Notes under the pieces: model-generated | Told to the model about the DNA's origin: nothing | Seen by the model: only the letters and a program-made list of their open reading frames with translations | The model's database searches: none | From: Acidovorax delafieldii | Lineage (GTDB): Bacteria; Pseudomonadota; Gammaproteobacteria; Burkholderiales; Burkholderiaceae_C | DNA: 9,929 nucleotides | NCBI GenBank assembly: GCA_002327945.1 | Contig: DCVY01000229.1 | Coordinates: 640 to 10,568 of the forward strand | Direction of reading: 5' to 3' | Part shown: piece after piece, positions 1-8,400 of the stretch | How positions within the stretch are numbered: position 1 is the first letter of the stretch | Layout of the letters: every line of letters begins with the position of its first letter | Made by a program: the position numbers and the translations under genes

Positions 1-159
1 GCGGTCTACCGCGAGCAGCTGGTCAAGGCCTACGCCGACTTCGTGAAGTCCACGCCAGCGCAGGAAAAGGTGTTCAAGGTGTTCCAGGACGTGGGCGGCA
101 AACAGCACGTCACGCTGGACAGCTTGAAGAGCTCGGCCCCGCCCCGCATGGTCGCCTGA
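1..159 (+). CDS. nifW: Probable nitrogenase-stabilising protein NifW, C-terminal fragment
   Basis: The window opens inside a reading frame in frame 1 that gives 52 residues before the TGA at 157-159; the N-terminus lies outside. The visible part contains [13 protein letters not shown] followed by [10 protein letters not shown], which I recognise as the conserved C-terminal helix region of NifW. NifW is a small protein (about 100-120 residues) that binds the MoFe nitrogenase protein and helps protect it from oxygen or stabilise it. The gene ends 12 bases before fixA, so the two are almost certainly cotranscribed. A nifW-fixABCX order is known in other diazotrophs such as Azospirillum, which supports the call. 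The assignment rests on a short fragment and on context. No catalytic residue can be checked, and the promoter of the whole operon must lie upstream of the window. Confidence 0.8.
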   Translation, partial: AVYREQLVKAYADFVKSTPAQEKVFKVFQDVGGKQHVTLDSLKSSAPPRMVA

Positions 160-171
160 AGGAGTTTTGAC

Positions 172-1020
172 ATGCACATCGTTGTCTGCATCAAACAAGT
201 GCCGGACTCGGCACAGATCCGGGTCCACCCGGTCACCAACACCATCATGCGCCAGGGCGTTCCGGCCATCATCAATCCCTACGACCTGTTCTCGCTCGAA
301 GAAGCGCTGCGCCTGAAGGACAAGTTCGGTGGCAAGGTCACCGTGCTGTGCATGGGGCCGCCGCAGGCCGAGGAGGCGCTGCGCAAGTGCATCAGCTTCG
401 GTGCCGACGACGCGGTGCTCGTGACCGACCGCGCCTTCGCCGGTGCCGACACCCTGGCCACCTCGTACGCGCTGGCCGCGGGCATCCGCCAGATCGCCAA
501 GGAGCAGGCGGTGGACATCGTCTTCACTGGCAAGCAGACCATCGATGGCGACACCGCTCAGGTGGGCCCCGGCATCGCCAAACGCATGGGCCTGCAGTTG
601 CTGACCTATGTGTCGCGCATCGTCGAGACCGATCTGGATGGCCGCACGATCACGGTCGATCGCCGCGCCGAAGGCGGCGTGCAGGTGCTCAAGACCGCGC
701 TGCCCTGCCTGATCACGATGCTGGAGAACACCAACGAGATGCGCTTCGCCAACCTGCCCGCCATGATCCACGCCGCCGCCTACCCGGTGCGCAAATGGAG
801 CAAGGAGCAGGCCGCCATCGAAGACCTGGACAAGATCGGGCTGAAGGGTTCGCCCACCGTGGTGAGCAAGGTCTTCGGCCCCTCGCCGCGCACCGACAAG
901 GTGGAGATGCTGGACCTGGAGACCTCGAACCTGCGCGACATCTCGCTCAACCTCTTGCAAAAAGTGTTTACCCGCCACCCCACGCTTGAAGCAGACCTGC
1001 TGATGAAGGAAATGTCATGA
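172..1020 (+). CDS. fixA: Electron-transfer flavoprotein beta subunit FixA (bifurcating, nif-associated)
   Basis: This is a 282-residue ETF beta-subunit protein, the usual length for FixA. It begins [13 protein letters not shown], the typical start of the family, and carries [14 protein letters not shown] at about residues 120-133, the ETF-beta signature loop for nucleotide binding. Group 2 ETFs such as FixAB use two FADs to bifurcate electrons: NADH is oxidised, one electron goes through FixCX to quinone and the other to ferredoxin or flavodoxin for nitrogenase. The start at 172 is supported by a strong Shine-Dalgarno sequence, AAGGAG at 159-164, seven bases upstream. The gene follows nifW by 12 bases and overlaps fixB by four (ATGA at 1017-1020). 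It acts in the cytosol, docked to the membrane-bound FixCX. A housekeeping EtfB is the main alternative, but the FixCX neighbours argue against it. Confidence 0.95.
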   Translation: MHIVVCIKQVPDSAQIRVHPVTNTIMRQGVPAIINPYDLFSLEEALRLKDKFGGKVTVLCMGPPQAEEALRKCISFGADDAVLVTDRAFAGADTLATSYALAAGIRQIAKEQAVDIVFTGKQTIDGDTAQVGPGIAKRMGLQLLTYVSRIVETDLDGRTITVDRRAEGGVQVLKTALPCLITMLENTNEMRFANLPAMIHAAAYPVRKWSKEQAAIEDLDKIGLKGSPTVVSKVFGPSPRTDKVEMLDLETSNLRDISLNLLQKVFTRHPTLEADLLMKEMS

Positions 1021-2117
1021 ACGCACCTGCCACTCCCGCCAAGCGCCCTGCCGGCCGCGGCCGCAACCTCGAACTGTCGGACGAACTCAAGGCCTACAAA
1101 GGCGTCTGGGTGTTCGTCGAACACGACCGCGGCCATGTGCACAGCGTGTCCTGGGAGTTGCTGGGCGAAGCGCGCAAGCTCGCCGACACCCTGGGCAGCC
1201 CCGTGGGCGCGGTGCTGCTGGGCGGCGCCGACGAGCACCTGGAGAAGTTCGCTGCCGAGGCCATCAGCTTCGGCGCCGACACCGTGTACATCGTCACCAA
1301 CCCTGTGCTCAAGGGCTACCGCAACGAGCCCTTCACCAAGGGCCTGACCGATCTGGTCAACAAATACAAGCCCGAGATCCTGCTGCTGGGCGCCACCTCC
1401 CAGGGCCGCGACCTCGCGGGCTCGGTGGCCACCACCTTGCTCACCGGCCTGACCGCCGACTGCACCGAGCTCAACATTGACCCGGTCTCCAAGGCCCTGG
1501 CCGCCACGCGCCCCACCTTCGGCGGCTCGCTTTACTGCACCATCATGACCCTGGCCTACCGGCCGCAGATGGCCACGGTGCGCCCGCGCGTGATGCTGAT
1601 GCCCAAGGCCGACAGCAGCCGCACCGGCAACCTGGTGCACGACACCCTGGGCATGGCCGAAACGCAGATCGCCACCAAGCTGCTCGACTTCATCGCCGAC
1701 GCCCACAGCAACAAGATCAACCTGCCCTACGCGGACGTGATCGTGAGCGGCGGCAAGGGTCTGAAGAATCCCGACAACTTCAAGCTGGTGTTCGAGCTGG
1801 CCCGCGTGCTCGGCGGCGAGGTCGGTTCCACCCGCCCCTGCGTACAGGCCGGCTGGGTCGAGGCCGACCGCCAGGTGGGCCAGACCGGCAAGACCGTGCG
1901 CCCCAAGCTCTACATCGCCGCCGGCATCTCGGGCGCGGTGCAGCACCGGGTGGGCATGGAGGGCTCGGACGTGATCGTCGCCATCAACACCGACCCGAAC
2001 GCGCCCATCTTCGAATTCGCGCACTACGGCATCGTCGGCAACGCAATGCTGGTGTTGCCGGCTTTGACCAAGGCGTTCGCCGAACACCTGTCCAAGCGCA
2101 GCGCACAAGTTGCCTGA
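1017..2117 (+). CDS. fixB: Electron-transfer flavoprotein alpha subunit FixB
   Basis: This 366-residue protein is the ETF alpha subunit and partner of FixA. The N-terminal half has the ETF alpha/beta fold, starting at about residue 29 ([12 protein letters not shown]), and the C-terminal half is the FAD-binding domain. Its motifs are [10 protein letters not shown] (271-280), [20 protein letters not shown] (288-307) and [20 protein letters not shown] (322-341), which in the family contact the FAD ADP and isoalloxazine groups. About 28 polar, proline-rich residues precede the fold, as is common in FixB. The ATG at 1017 overlaps the fixA stop in ATGA and has GAAGGA at 1005-1010 as ribosome binding site inside the end of fixA, so translational coupling is likely. 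That fits the 1:1 FixA:FixB stoichiometry. It ends 24 bases before fixC. I see no truncation or missing FAD motif. Confidence 0.95.
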   Translation: MNAPATPAKRPAGRGRNLELSDELKAYKGVWVFVEHDRGHVHSVSWELLGEARKLADTLGSPVGAVLLGGADEHLEKFAAEAISFGADTVYIVTNPVLKGYRNEPFTKGLTDLVNKYKPEILLLGATSQGRDLAGSVATTLLTGLTADCTELNIDPVSKALAATRPTFGGSLYCTIMTLAYRPQMATVRPRVMLMPKADSSRTGNLVHDTLGMAETQIATKLLDFIADAHSNKINLPYADVIVSGGKGLKNPDNFKLVFELARVLGGEVGSTRPCVQAGWVEADRQVGQTGKTVRPKLYIAAGISGAVQHRVGMEGSDVIVAINTDPNAPIFEFAHYGIVGNAMLVLPALTKAFAEHLSKRSAQVA

Positions 2118-2141
2118 TCCCATCCACCTGCGGGGAACGCC

Positions 2142-3452
2142 ATGAAAAAACCCTCTCAATTCGACGCCATCGTGGTGGGCGCGGGGCCTTCGGGCAACGC
2201 CTGCGCCTACACCCTGGCCAAGGCCGGCCTCAAGGTCCTGCAAATCGAGCGCGGCGAATACCCGGGTTCGAAAAACGTGCAGGGTGCCATCCTCTACAGC
2301 GACGCGCTGGAGAAGATCATTCCCGACTTCCGCGACGACGCACCGCTGGAGCGCCACATCATCGAACAGCGCGTCTGGGTGCTCGACGACAACAGCTTCG
2401 TCGGCACGCACTACCGCAGCGACGACTACAACAAGCCGCCCTACAACCGCTACACCATCATCCGTGCGCAGTTCGACAAATGGTTCAGCTCCAAGGTGCG
2501 CGAAGCCGGCGCACTGCTGATCTGCGAGACCACGGTCAACCACCTCATCATGGATGGCGAACAGGTGGTGGGCGTGCAGTGCGACCGCGAGGCCGGTGAC
2601 GTTTACGCCGACGTGGTGATCCTGGCCGACGGCGTGAACAGCACGCTGGCGCGCAAAGCCGGTTTCCACGGCGAGATCAAGGACAGCAACGTCGCGCTCG
2701 CGGTGAAAGAGATCCTTTTCATGCCCGAAGACACGATCCGCCAGCGCTTCAACATCGGCGAAGAAGAAGGCGTGGTGATCGAGATGGTCGGCAAGATCAC
2801 CGACGGCATGATGGGCACGGGCTTCCTGTACACCAACAAGGAGTCGCTCACCATCGGCATCGGTTGCATGCTGGGCGATTTCAAGGGCAGCGTGAACAAG
2901 ACCAGCCCCTACGCCCTGCTGGAAAAACTCAAGCAGCACCCCTCGATCGCCCCGCTGATCCAGGGCGGCGAGATGAAGGAATACGCGGCCCACCTGATCC
3001 CCGAAGGCGGCTTTTACGCCATCCCCAAGGTGTATGGCAACGGCTGGATGATCGTGGGCGACTCGGGCGGCTTCGTCAATGCCGTGCACCGCGAAGGCTC
3101 CAACCTGGCCATGACCACCGGGCGCCTGGCGGCCGAGACCGTGATCGCCGCCAAAGCCGCCGGCAAGCCCATGAGCGAAGCGGTGCTCAAGACTTACAAG
3201 ACCGAGCTCGACAAGAGCTTCGTGATGAAGGACCTGCACAAGTACCGCGACATGCCCGAGGTGTTCCACAAGAACAACCAGTTCTTCACCACTTACCCCG
3301 AGCTGGTGTCCAAGGCTGCGCACAAGATGTTCACCATTGACGGCGTGGACAAGAAGACCAAGGAACGCGAAATCCTTTCTAGCTTTCGCACCTCGCGATC
3401 ACTCACCGGCCTGGTGGGCGACGCCGTCAAACTCTGGAGGGCTTTCCGATGA
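2142..3452 (+). CDS. fixC: FixC, ETF:quinone oxidoreductase-like flavoprotein
   Basis: This 436-residue FAD protein is of the ETF-QO / geranylgeranyl-reductase-like family, at the normal FixC length. It has the Rossmann dinucleotide motif VVGAGPSG at residues 11-18, the acidic/basic end of that fold in [11 protein letters not shown] (35-45), an ADGVNS motif at 162-167 and the second FAD contact [16 protein letters not shown] at 306-321. FixC takes the high-potential electron from FixAB and, with FixX, passes it to the quinone pool at the cytoplasmic membrane. That exergonic branch drives reduction of ferredoxin or flavodoxin on the other branch. The start has GGGGA at 2132-2136 as a ribosome binding site. 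The stop overlaps the fixX start in ATGA (3449-3452). No transmembrane helix is evident, which fits a monotopic membrane association. The intact motifs suggest a functional protein. Confidence 0.95.
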   Translation: MKKPSQFDAIVVGAGPSGNACAYTLAKAGLKVLQIERGEYPGSKNVQGAILYSDALEKIIPDFRDDAPLERHIIEQRVWVLDDNSFVGTHYRSDDYNKPPYNRYTIIRAQFDKWFSSKVREAGALLICETTVNHLIMDGEQVVGVQCDREAGDVYADVVILADGVNSTLARKAGFHGEIKDSNVALAVKEILFMPEDTIRQRFNIGEEEGVVIEMVGKITDGMMGTGFLYTNKESLTIGIGCMLGDFKGSVNKTSPYALLEKLKQHPSIAPLIQGGEMKEYAAHLIPEGGFYAIPKVYGNGWMIVGDSGGFVNAVHREGSNLAMTTGRLAAETVIAAKAAGKPMSEAVLKTYKTELDKSFVMKDLHKYRDMPEVFHKNNQFFTTYPELVSKAAHKMFTIDGVDKKTKEREILSSFRTSRSLTGLVGDAVKLWRAFR

Positions 3453-3754
3453 GCACCGCTGCCGTGACCGTGAATGTCGAAGAGAAACTGTTTCAGAACC
3501 GCTACCGCGTGGATGCGGGCCGACCCCACATCCAGATCAAAGACCCCGAGATCTGTGCCAACGACTGCGCCCAGAAGTCCTGCACCTACGTGTGCCCGGC
3601 CTCCTGCTACAAGGCCGAAGGCAACGGTAGCGTGACCCTGATCACCGACGGCTGCCTGGAGTGCGGCAGCTGCCGGATCATCTGCTCGGAGTTCACCAAC
3701 GTGAACTGGGAGTATCCGCGGGGCGGGCACGGCATCCTCTTCAAGTTTGGGTGA
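3449..3754 (+). CDS. fixX: FixX ferredoxin-like protein
   Basis: This 101-residue ferredoxin-like subunit of the FixABCX complex ends in [12 protein letters not shown], the highly typical FixX / ETF-QO C-terminus. It has nine cysteines: C36, C40, C45, C49 and C53 in the first half, and C69, C72, C75 and C79 as CxxCxxCxxxC. That is enough for the two [4Fe-4S] clusters reported for FixX; one cysteine is left over. It transfers electrons from FixC towards quinone. The ATG lies in the fixC stop (ATGA) with GGAGG at 3436-3440 as a strong ribosome binding site, so FixC and FixX are probably translationally coupled. It is the last gene of the operon: the next coding start is 350 bases away. The sequence is complete with no odd features. 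Confidence 0.95.
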   Translation: MSTAAVTVNVEEKLFQNRYRVDAGRPHIQIKDPEICANDCAQKSCTYVCPASCYKAEGNGSVTLITDGCLECGSCRIICSEFTNVNWEYPRGGHGILFKFG

Positions 3755-3755
3755 A

Positions 3756-3768
3756 GGGGTTCAACCCC
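3756..3768 (+). terminator. Small hairpin just after fixX, possible weak terminator
   Basis: GGGGT (3756-3760) and ACCCC (3764-3768) can pair around a three-base loop starting two bases after the fixX stop. The stem is only five base pairs and is followed by GTTGCTTGTTCG, not a clean T run. It could stabilise the mRNA 3' end or assist termination of the fix operon. The position is convincing but the structure is weak. Confidence 0.3.
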
Positions 3769-3872
3769 GTTGCTTGTTCGCTGCGCGTGCGCTTTTCCCG
3801 CCATCAGTGCCTTGGCGTGAACGGTTCAGACTTCAGCGGGCCGTACCAATAGGATTGCCTTTGTGGCCATGG

Positions 3873-3888
3873 TGTTCGTTGTCGCACA
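3873..3888. promoter_or_regulatory. Candidate NifA upstream activator sequence (TGT-N10-ACA)
   Basis: TGT at 3873-3875 and ACA at 3886-3888 are separated by exactly ten bases, the consensus for NifA binding upstream of sigma-54 nif promoters. It is symmetric, so orientation is undefined. About 100 bases downstream is GG-N10-GC (GG 3991-3992, GC 4003-4004), with the invariant -24/-12 spacing but otherwise weak flanking bases (AGGC and GAGCA). The six fixed bases would occur by chance in a 350-base region at a modest but real rate (about 8 percent), so this is only a candidate. No nif gene follows it in this window. Confidence 0.25.
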
Positions 3889-3916
3889 GGCATTTTTCCC
3901 CAACCACCGGGAAGAC

Positions 3917-3933
3917 CCCCTGCGAAGCAGGGG
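3917..3933. repeat. Inverted repeat, 7-bp stem with GAA loop
   Basis: CCCCTGC (3917-3923) and GCAGGGG (3927-3933) are perfect inverted copies around GAA. No T run follows on either strand, so it is not a standard terminator. The loop-side bases CTGCGAA recur just downstream in GCTGCGAAAG. Role unknown: an RNA structure, a protein site, or a repeat remnant are all possible. Confidence 0.6.
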
Positions 3934-3965
3934 CGCTGCGAAAGTGTGGCGTTCATAAAACAACT

Positions 3966-3985
3966 GCCGTCAATTCACGGACGGC
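3966..3985. repeat. Inverted repeat, 6-bp stem with 8-base loop
   Basis: GCCGTC (3966-3971) and GACGGC (3980-3985) can pair around AATTCACG. It lies about 120 bases upstream of serA. It may be an operator-like dyad or an mRNA hairpin; nothing in the sequence decides between these. Confidence 0.5.
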
Positions 3986-4104
3986 ATCAAGGCCATTGCG
4001 GAGCATGTGGCGATTTTTGGTGCAATGCATCATGCTGTGGCTTTGACGGTTCACACGGCTTTGTGCATGTGCAAGCCAGGTCTTTTTCCAATTTTCCACC
4101 CGCC

Positions 4105-5334
4105 ATGGCCACCACATCTCTGGACAAAAGCAAGATCAAGTTCCTGTTGCTGGAGGGCATACACCCCTGTGCACTGGATGTCATCCGCGCAGCCGGTTAT
4201 TCGCAAATAGAGACCATTGCGGGGGCGCTTCCCGATGACGAGCTCAAACGCAAGATCGCGGACGCCCATTTCGTGGGCATCCGTTCGCGCACGCAGCTGA
4301 CTGAAGCGGTTTTTGCCCACGCGTCCAAGCTTGTGGCTGTGGGGTGCTTTTGCATTGGCACCAACCAGGTGGACCTGAACGCGGCGCGCGAGCGTGGCAT
4401 TGCGGTCTTCAATGCGCCGTACTCCAACACCCGCTCGGTGGCCGAGCTGGTGTTGGCCGAAGCCATCCTGTTGCTGCGTGGCATTCCCGAGAAAAATGCG
4501 GCTGCGCACCGCGGCGAATGGCTCAAGTCGGCTGACAACGCCTACGAGATCCGTGGCAAGACGCTGGGCATCGTGGGCTACGGCTCCATCGGCACGCAGC
4601 TGTCGGTGCTGGCCGAGGCGTTGGGCATGCAGGTGGCTTTCTTTGATGTGGTCAACAAGCTGCCGCTGGGCAATGCGCGCCAGGTGCACAAGCTGCACGA
4701 TCTGCTGGGCCAGAGCGACATCGTGAGCCTGCATGTGCCCGAGTTGCCGTCCACCCAATGGATGATCGGCGCGGCCGAGATGGCGGCGATGAAGCCCGGG
4801 GGCATCCTCATCAACGCGGCGCGCGGCACGGTGGTGCAGATCGAACCACTGGCCGAGGCCCTGAAGGCCAAAAAGCTGCTGGGCGCTGCCATCGACGTGT
4901 TTCCGGTCGAGCCGCGCACCAACAAGGATGCGTTCCAGTCGCCCCTGCGCGGGCTCGACAACGTGATACTTACGCCCCATATCGGTGGCTCCACCATGGA
5001 GGCGCAGGCCAACATCGGCCTGGAAGTGGCGGAAAAGCTCGTGAAATACAGCGACAACGGCACCAGCACCTCGTCGGTCAACTTCCCCGAGGTGGCCTTG
5101 CCCGCCCACCCCGGCAAGCACCGCCTGCTGCACATTCACCGCAATGTGCCGGGCGTGCTGTCGGAGATCAACCGCATCTTCTCGGACAACCAGATCAACA
5201 TCTCTGCCCAGTACCTGCAGACCAACGAGAAGATTGGTTATGTGGTGATTGACATCGACGCCGCATCGTCCGACTTGGCGCTGGACAAGCTGGCCCAGGT
5301 GCCCGGAACGCTGCGCAGCCGCGTGCTGTTCTAG
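4105..5334 (+). CDS. serA: D-3-phosphoglycerate dehydrogenase SerA (ACT-domain, E. coli type)
   Basis: This 409-residue enzyme catalyses the first committed step of L-serine synthesis, NAD-dependent oxidation of 3-phosphoglycerate to 3-phosphohydroxypyruvate, in the cytosol. It aligns nearly end to end with E. coli SerA (410 residues) from MATTSLDKSKIKFLL onward. The Rossmann motif GYGSIG is at 158-163, the catalytic triad is R240, E269 and H292 at the same numbers as in E. coli, and NAD-domain landmarks GCFCIGTNQVD and SNTRSVAEL are present. The C-terminal ACT domain (about 339-409) has HIHRNVPGVLSEIN, the serine-binding loop, so feedback inhibition by serine is expected. An in-frame ATG at 3946 would add 53 cysteine-rich residues with no counterpart in the family, so I chose 4105. 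No Shine-Dalgarno sequence precedes 4105. SerA of this type can also reduce 2-oxoglutarate to D-2-hydroxyglutarate, which matters for the next gene. Confidence 0.96.
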   Translation: MATTSLDKSKIKFLLLEGIHPCALDVIRAAGYSQIETIAGALPDDELKRKIADAHFVGIRSRTQLTEAVFAHASKLVAVGCFCIGTNQVDLNAARERGIAVFNAPYSNTRSVAELVLAEAILLLRGIPEKNAAAHRGEWLKSADNAYEIRGKTLGIVGYGSIGTQLSVLAEALGMQVAFFDVVNKLPLGNARQVHKLHDLLGQSDIVSLHVPELPSTQWMIGAAEMAAMKPGGILINAARGTVVQIEPLAEALKAKKLLGAAIDVFPVEPRTNKDAFQSPLRGLDNVILTPHIGGSTMEAQANIGLEVAEKLVKYSDNGTSTSSVNFPEVALPAHPGKHRLLHIHRNVPGVLSEINRIFSDNQINISAQYLQTNEKIGYVVIDIDAASSDLALDKLAQVPGTLRSRVLF

Positions 5335-5342
5335 GTGGCCCA

Positions 5343-5358
5343 GGGCGCGTGCGCGCCC
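5343..5358 (+). terminator. GC-rich hairpin after serA, possible terminator
   Basis: GGGCGC (5343-5348) and GCGCCC (5353-5358) form a six-base-pair GC stem with a GTGC loop, starting nine bases after the serA stop. No immediate T run follows; a short TCTTT appears only at 5371-5375. It may terminate or attenuate serA transcription, but readthrough to the next gene is plausible. Confidence 0.4.
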
Positions 5359-5365
5359 CGTGGCA

Positions 5366-5371
5366 TAGAAT
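5366..5371 (+). promoter_or_regulatory. Possible -10 element (TAGAAT) for the large oxidoreductase gene
   Basis: TAGAAT differs from TATAAT at one position and lies 50 bases upstream of the ATG at 5422, directly after the serA hairpin. No -35-like sequence is present at 16-18 bases upstream (that stretch is the GC hairpin) and there is no extended -10 TG. It would need an activator or could be chance. Confidence 0.3.
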
Positions 5372-5388
5372 CTTTCCCCCAAGGCTCA

Positions 5389-5405
5389 TGGGCGCGCGGC
5401 GCCCA
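5389..5405. repeat. GC hairpin in the leader of the large oxidoreductase gene
   Basis: TGGGCGC (5389-5395) and GCGCCCA (5399-5405) form a perfect seven-base-pair stem with a GCG loop, 16 bases before the start codon. The arm GGGCGCG is the same as in the hairpin at 5343-5358. If transcription starts near 5378 the hairpin would sit in the 5' leader close to the ribosome binding site and could lower or tune translation. Confidence 0.5.
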
Positions 5406-5421
5406 CCCCAGGTTGACCCCC

Positions 5422-8400
5422 ATGAATGTTCCGATTGCGTTGGCTGCCTTGCAGACGCAGGCTGCCGAGCCTGTGCGTCTGCGCGAAATTCCCTACAACT
5501 ACACCTCGTTTTCCGACCGGGAGATCGTGATCCGCCTGCTGGGCGCGCCCGCCTGGGAGGTGCTCGACCAACTGCGCAATGAGCGCCGCACCGGGCGCTC
5601 TGCCCGCATGCTGTATGAAGTGCTGGGCGATATCTGGGTGGTGCAGCGCAACCCCTACTTGCAGGATGACCTGCTCGACAACCCCGCCCGCCGCAAGCTG
5701 CTGGTCGATGCCCTGCAGCACCGCCTGGGCGAGATCGACAAGCGCCGCACGCCGGGCGATGACGCCGAGCGCGATCGCCTGGTGGGGGCGCTGGCGCAGG
5801 CCGCCCGCCGTGCCGTGGCTGAGTTCGATGCCACGTTTGAGCAGGCCGCCGCGCTGCGCCGCCAGATCCAGCGCACGCTGGGCCGCCTGACCGCCAGGGA
5901 CAACATCAAGTTTGACGGCCTCTCGCGCGTCTCGCACGTTACCGATGCCACCGACTGGCGTGTCGAATATCCGTTTGTGGTGCTCACGCCGGATACGGAA
6001 GCCGAGATGGCCGGCCTGGTCAAAGGCTGCATCGAGCTGGGCCTGACCATCATCCCGCGTGGGGGCGGCACCGGCTACACCGGCGGCGCCATTCCGCTCA
6101 CCTGGAAGAGCGTGGTCATCAACACCGAAAAGCTCGAAGCCATGACCGAGGTGGAGATGCGCCGCCTGCCGGGCATGGACCGCGAAGTCGGCACGGTGTG
6201 GACCGAGGCGGGCGTGGTTACCCAGCGCGTGGCCGATGCAGCCGAGCGTGCGGGCTTTGTGTTTGCGGTGGATCCGACCAGTGCCGAGGCCTCGTGCATT
6301 GGCGGCAACATCGCCATGAACGCGGGCGGCAAAAAGGCCGTGCTGTGGGGCACGGCGCTGGACAACCTGGCCAGCTGGCGCATGGTGACGCCCCAGGCGC
6401 AGTGGCTCGAAGTCACGCGCCTGGACCACAACATGGGCAAGATCCATGATGCCGATATGGCCTGTTTCGAGCTGCAGTATTTCGAGGCCGATGGCAAGAC
6501 CCCCATTCGCACCGAACGCCTGGACATCCCCGGCAAGACCTTCCGCAAGGAAGGCCTGGGCAAGGACGTGACGGACAAGTTCCTCAGCGGCCTGCCGGGC
6601 ATCCAGAAGGAGGGCTGCGACGGCCTCATCACCAGCGCGCGCTGGGTGGTGCACCGCATGCCCGAGCACACCCGCACGGTGTGCCTGGAGTTCTTTGGCA
6701 ACGCCAAAGATGCCGTGCCCAGCATCGTCGAGATCAAGGACTTCATGTTCGCCGAGCAAAAGCGCAGTGGCGTCTTGCTGGCCGGACTGGAGCACCTGGA
6801 CGACCGCTACCTGAAAGCCGTGGGCTACGCCACCAAGAGCAAGAAGCACGGCGGCGGCCTGCCCAAGATGGTGCTGTTTGGCGACATTGCGGGCGACAAC
6901 GCCGACGACGTGGCACGTGTGACCAGCGAAGTGGTGCGCATTGCCAACTCGCGCAGGGGCGAAGGATTTATCGCCATCAGCCCCGAGGCGCGCAAGAAAT
7001 TCTGGCTCGACCGCAAGCGCACGGCGGCCATCAGCCGCCACACCAACGCCTTCAAGATCAACGAAGACGTGGTGATCCCGCTGCCGCGCATGGCCGAATA
7101 CACCGACGGCATCGAGCGCATCAACATCGAGCTGAGCTTGCGCAACAAGATCAAGCTGTGCGACGCGCTCACCGGCTTCTTTGGGCGCGGCAATCTGCCC
7201 CTGGGCAAGCACGACGATGCCAACGAAATCCCATCGGCCGAACTGCTGGAAGACCGGGTGGCCCAGGCCCTTGCGCTGGTGGCCGAGGTGCGTGCGCTGT
7301 GGTCGGGCTGGCTGCAGGACGTGGCCACGCTGTTCCCGCAACTGCAAGACCACACCCTGCGCGCGAGCTGGAAGACCCAGCTGCGCGCTCCACTGCAGGG
7401 CATCTTCTCGGGCGCGGCATTCCAGCCCATTCTGGACGAGGCCACGGCCATCCACCAGCGCGTGCTCAAGGGCCGCGTGTGGGTGGCGCTGCACATGCAC
7501 GCGGGCGACGGCAATGTGCACACCAACCTGCCGGTCAACAGCGACGACTACGAAATGCTGCAGACCGCGCACCAGGCGGTCGAACGCATCATGGTGCTGG
7601 CGCGCAGCCTCGATGGCGTGATCTCGGGCGAGCACGGCATCGGCATCACCAAGCTAGAGTTTCTGACCGACGCGGAACTGCAGCCCTTTGCGGATTACAA
7701 GCGCAAGATCGATCCAGAAGGCCGCTTCAACAAAGGCAAGCTGCTCCGAAATCAGGAGCTTTTGACGCTTGATGGCAAATCGCCAGAGGCTCTATCGGCT
7801 TCAAAACCGGTGCTGCATGCCGACCTGACCAATGCCTACACGCCCAGCTTCGGCCTCATGGGGCACGAGTCGCTGATCATGCAGCAAAGCGACATCGGCG
7901 CCATTGCCGATTCGGTCAAGGACTGCCTGCGCTGCGGCAAGTGCAAGCCCGTGTGCAGCACGCATGTGCCGCGTGCCAATTTGCTCTACAGCCCGCGCAA
8001 CAAGATTCTGGCCACCTCGCTGCTGGTCGAGGCTTTCCTCTATGAAGAGCAGACCCGCCGCGGCGTGAGCATCAAGCACTGGCAAGAGTTTGAAGACGTG
8101 GCCGACCACTGCACGGTGTGCCACAAATGCGAAAGCCCCTGCCCGGTGAAGATCGACTTTGGCGATGTCACCATGAACATGCGCAACCTGCTGCGCAAAA
8201 TGGGCAAGAAGAGCTTCCGCCCAGGCAACGCCCTGGCCATGACCATGCTCAACGCCACCAACCCCGACACCATCAAACTGCTGCGCACGGCCATGGTGGG
8301 TGTGGGCTTCAAGGCCCAGCGCATGGCCGTGGACTTGCTGCGCAAGGTGGGCCGCAAGCAGACCGCCAAGCCGCCGGCCACGGTGGGCACCGCGCCCATC

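Larger units (their letters stand above)
3755..4104. other. 350-base non-coding region between fixX and serA
   Basis: No credible protein is encoded here. The short frames have no family features, and the frame running into serA is better explained by the start at 4105. GC content is visibly lower than in the genes on either side, with A/T-rich patches such as those near 3889-3896, 3953-3960 and 4081-4096. The region holds three small inverted repeats (3756-3768, 3917-3933, 3966-3985), a TGT-N10-ACA match at 3873-3888, and presumably the serA promoter. A TTGACG at 4043-4048 resembles a -35 box but has no good -10 partner at normal spacing. It is the likely boundary between the nitrogen-fixation block and housekeeping genes. 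Confidence 0.75.

Noticed and set aside
780..3323. Very long (847-codon) open frame on the minus strand opposite fixA, fixB and fixC
   Set aside because: It is a shadow of GC-rich codon bias. The + strand encodes clearly recognised proteins across it, and the antisense product is low-complexity (rich in H, V, G, A) with no family motif.
4043..4071. Sigma-70 promoter for serA with -35 TTGACG at 4043-4048
   Set aside because: The hexamer at the right spacing (CATGTG at 4066-4071) is a poor -10, so I did not call a promoter.
3946..4104. N-terminal extension of SerA from the ATG at 3946
   Set aside because: SerA homology begins precisely at 4105 with normal family length; the extension has no family counterpart and low coding likelihood.
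5335..5421. Upstream GTG start for the large oxidoreductase at 5335
   Set aside because: It begins directly after the serA stop, runs through two GC hairpins, has no ribosome binding site and adds 29 residues without family support.
5386..7635. Long minus-strand frame (749 codons) opposite the large oxidoreductase, with others at 7801-9369 and 4051-5382
   Set aside because: These are shadow frames of the same kind, with no domain signature, no plausible ribosome binding site, and complete overlap with well-supported genes.
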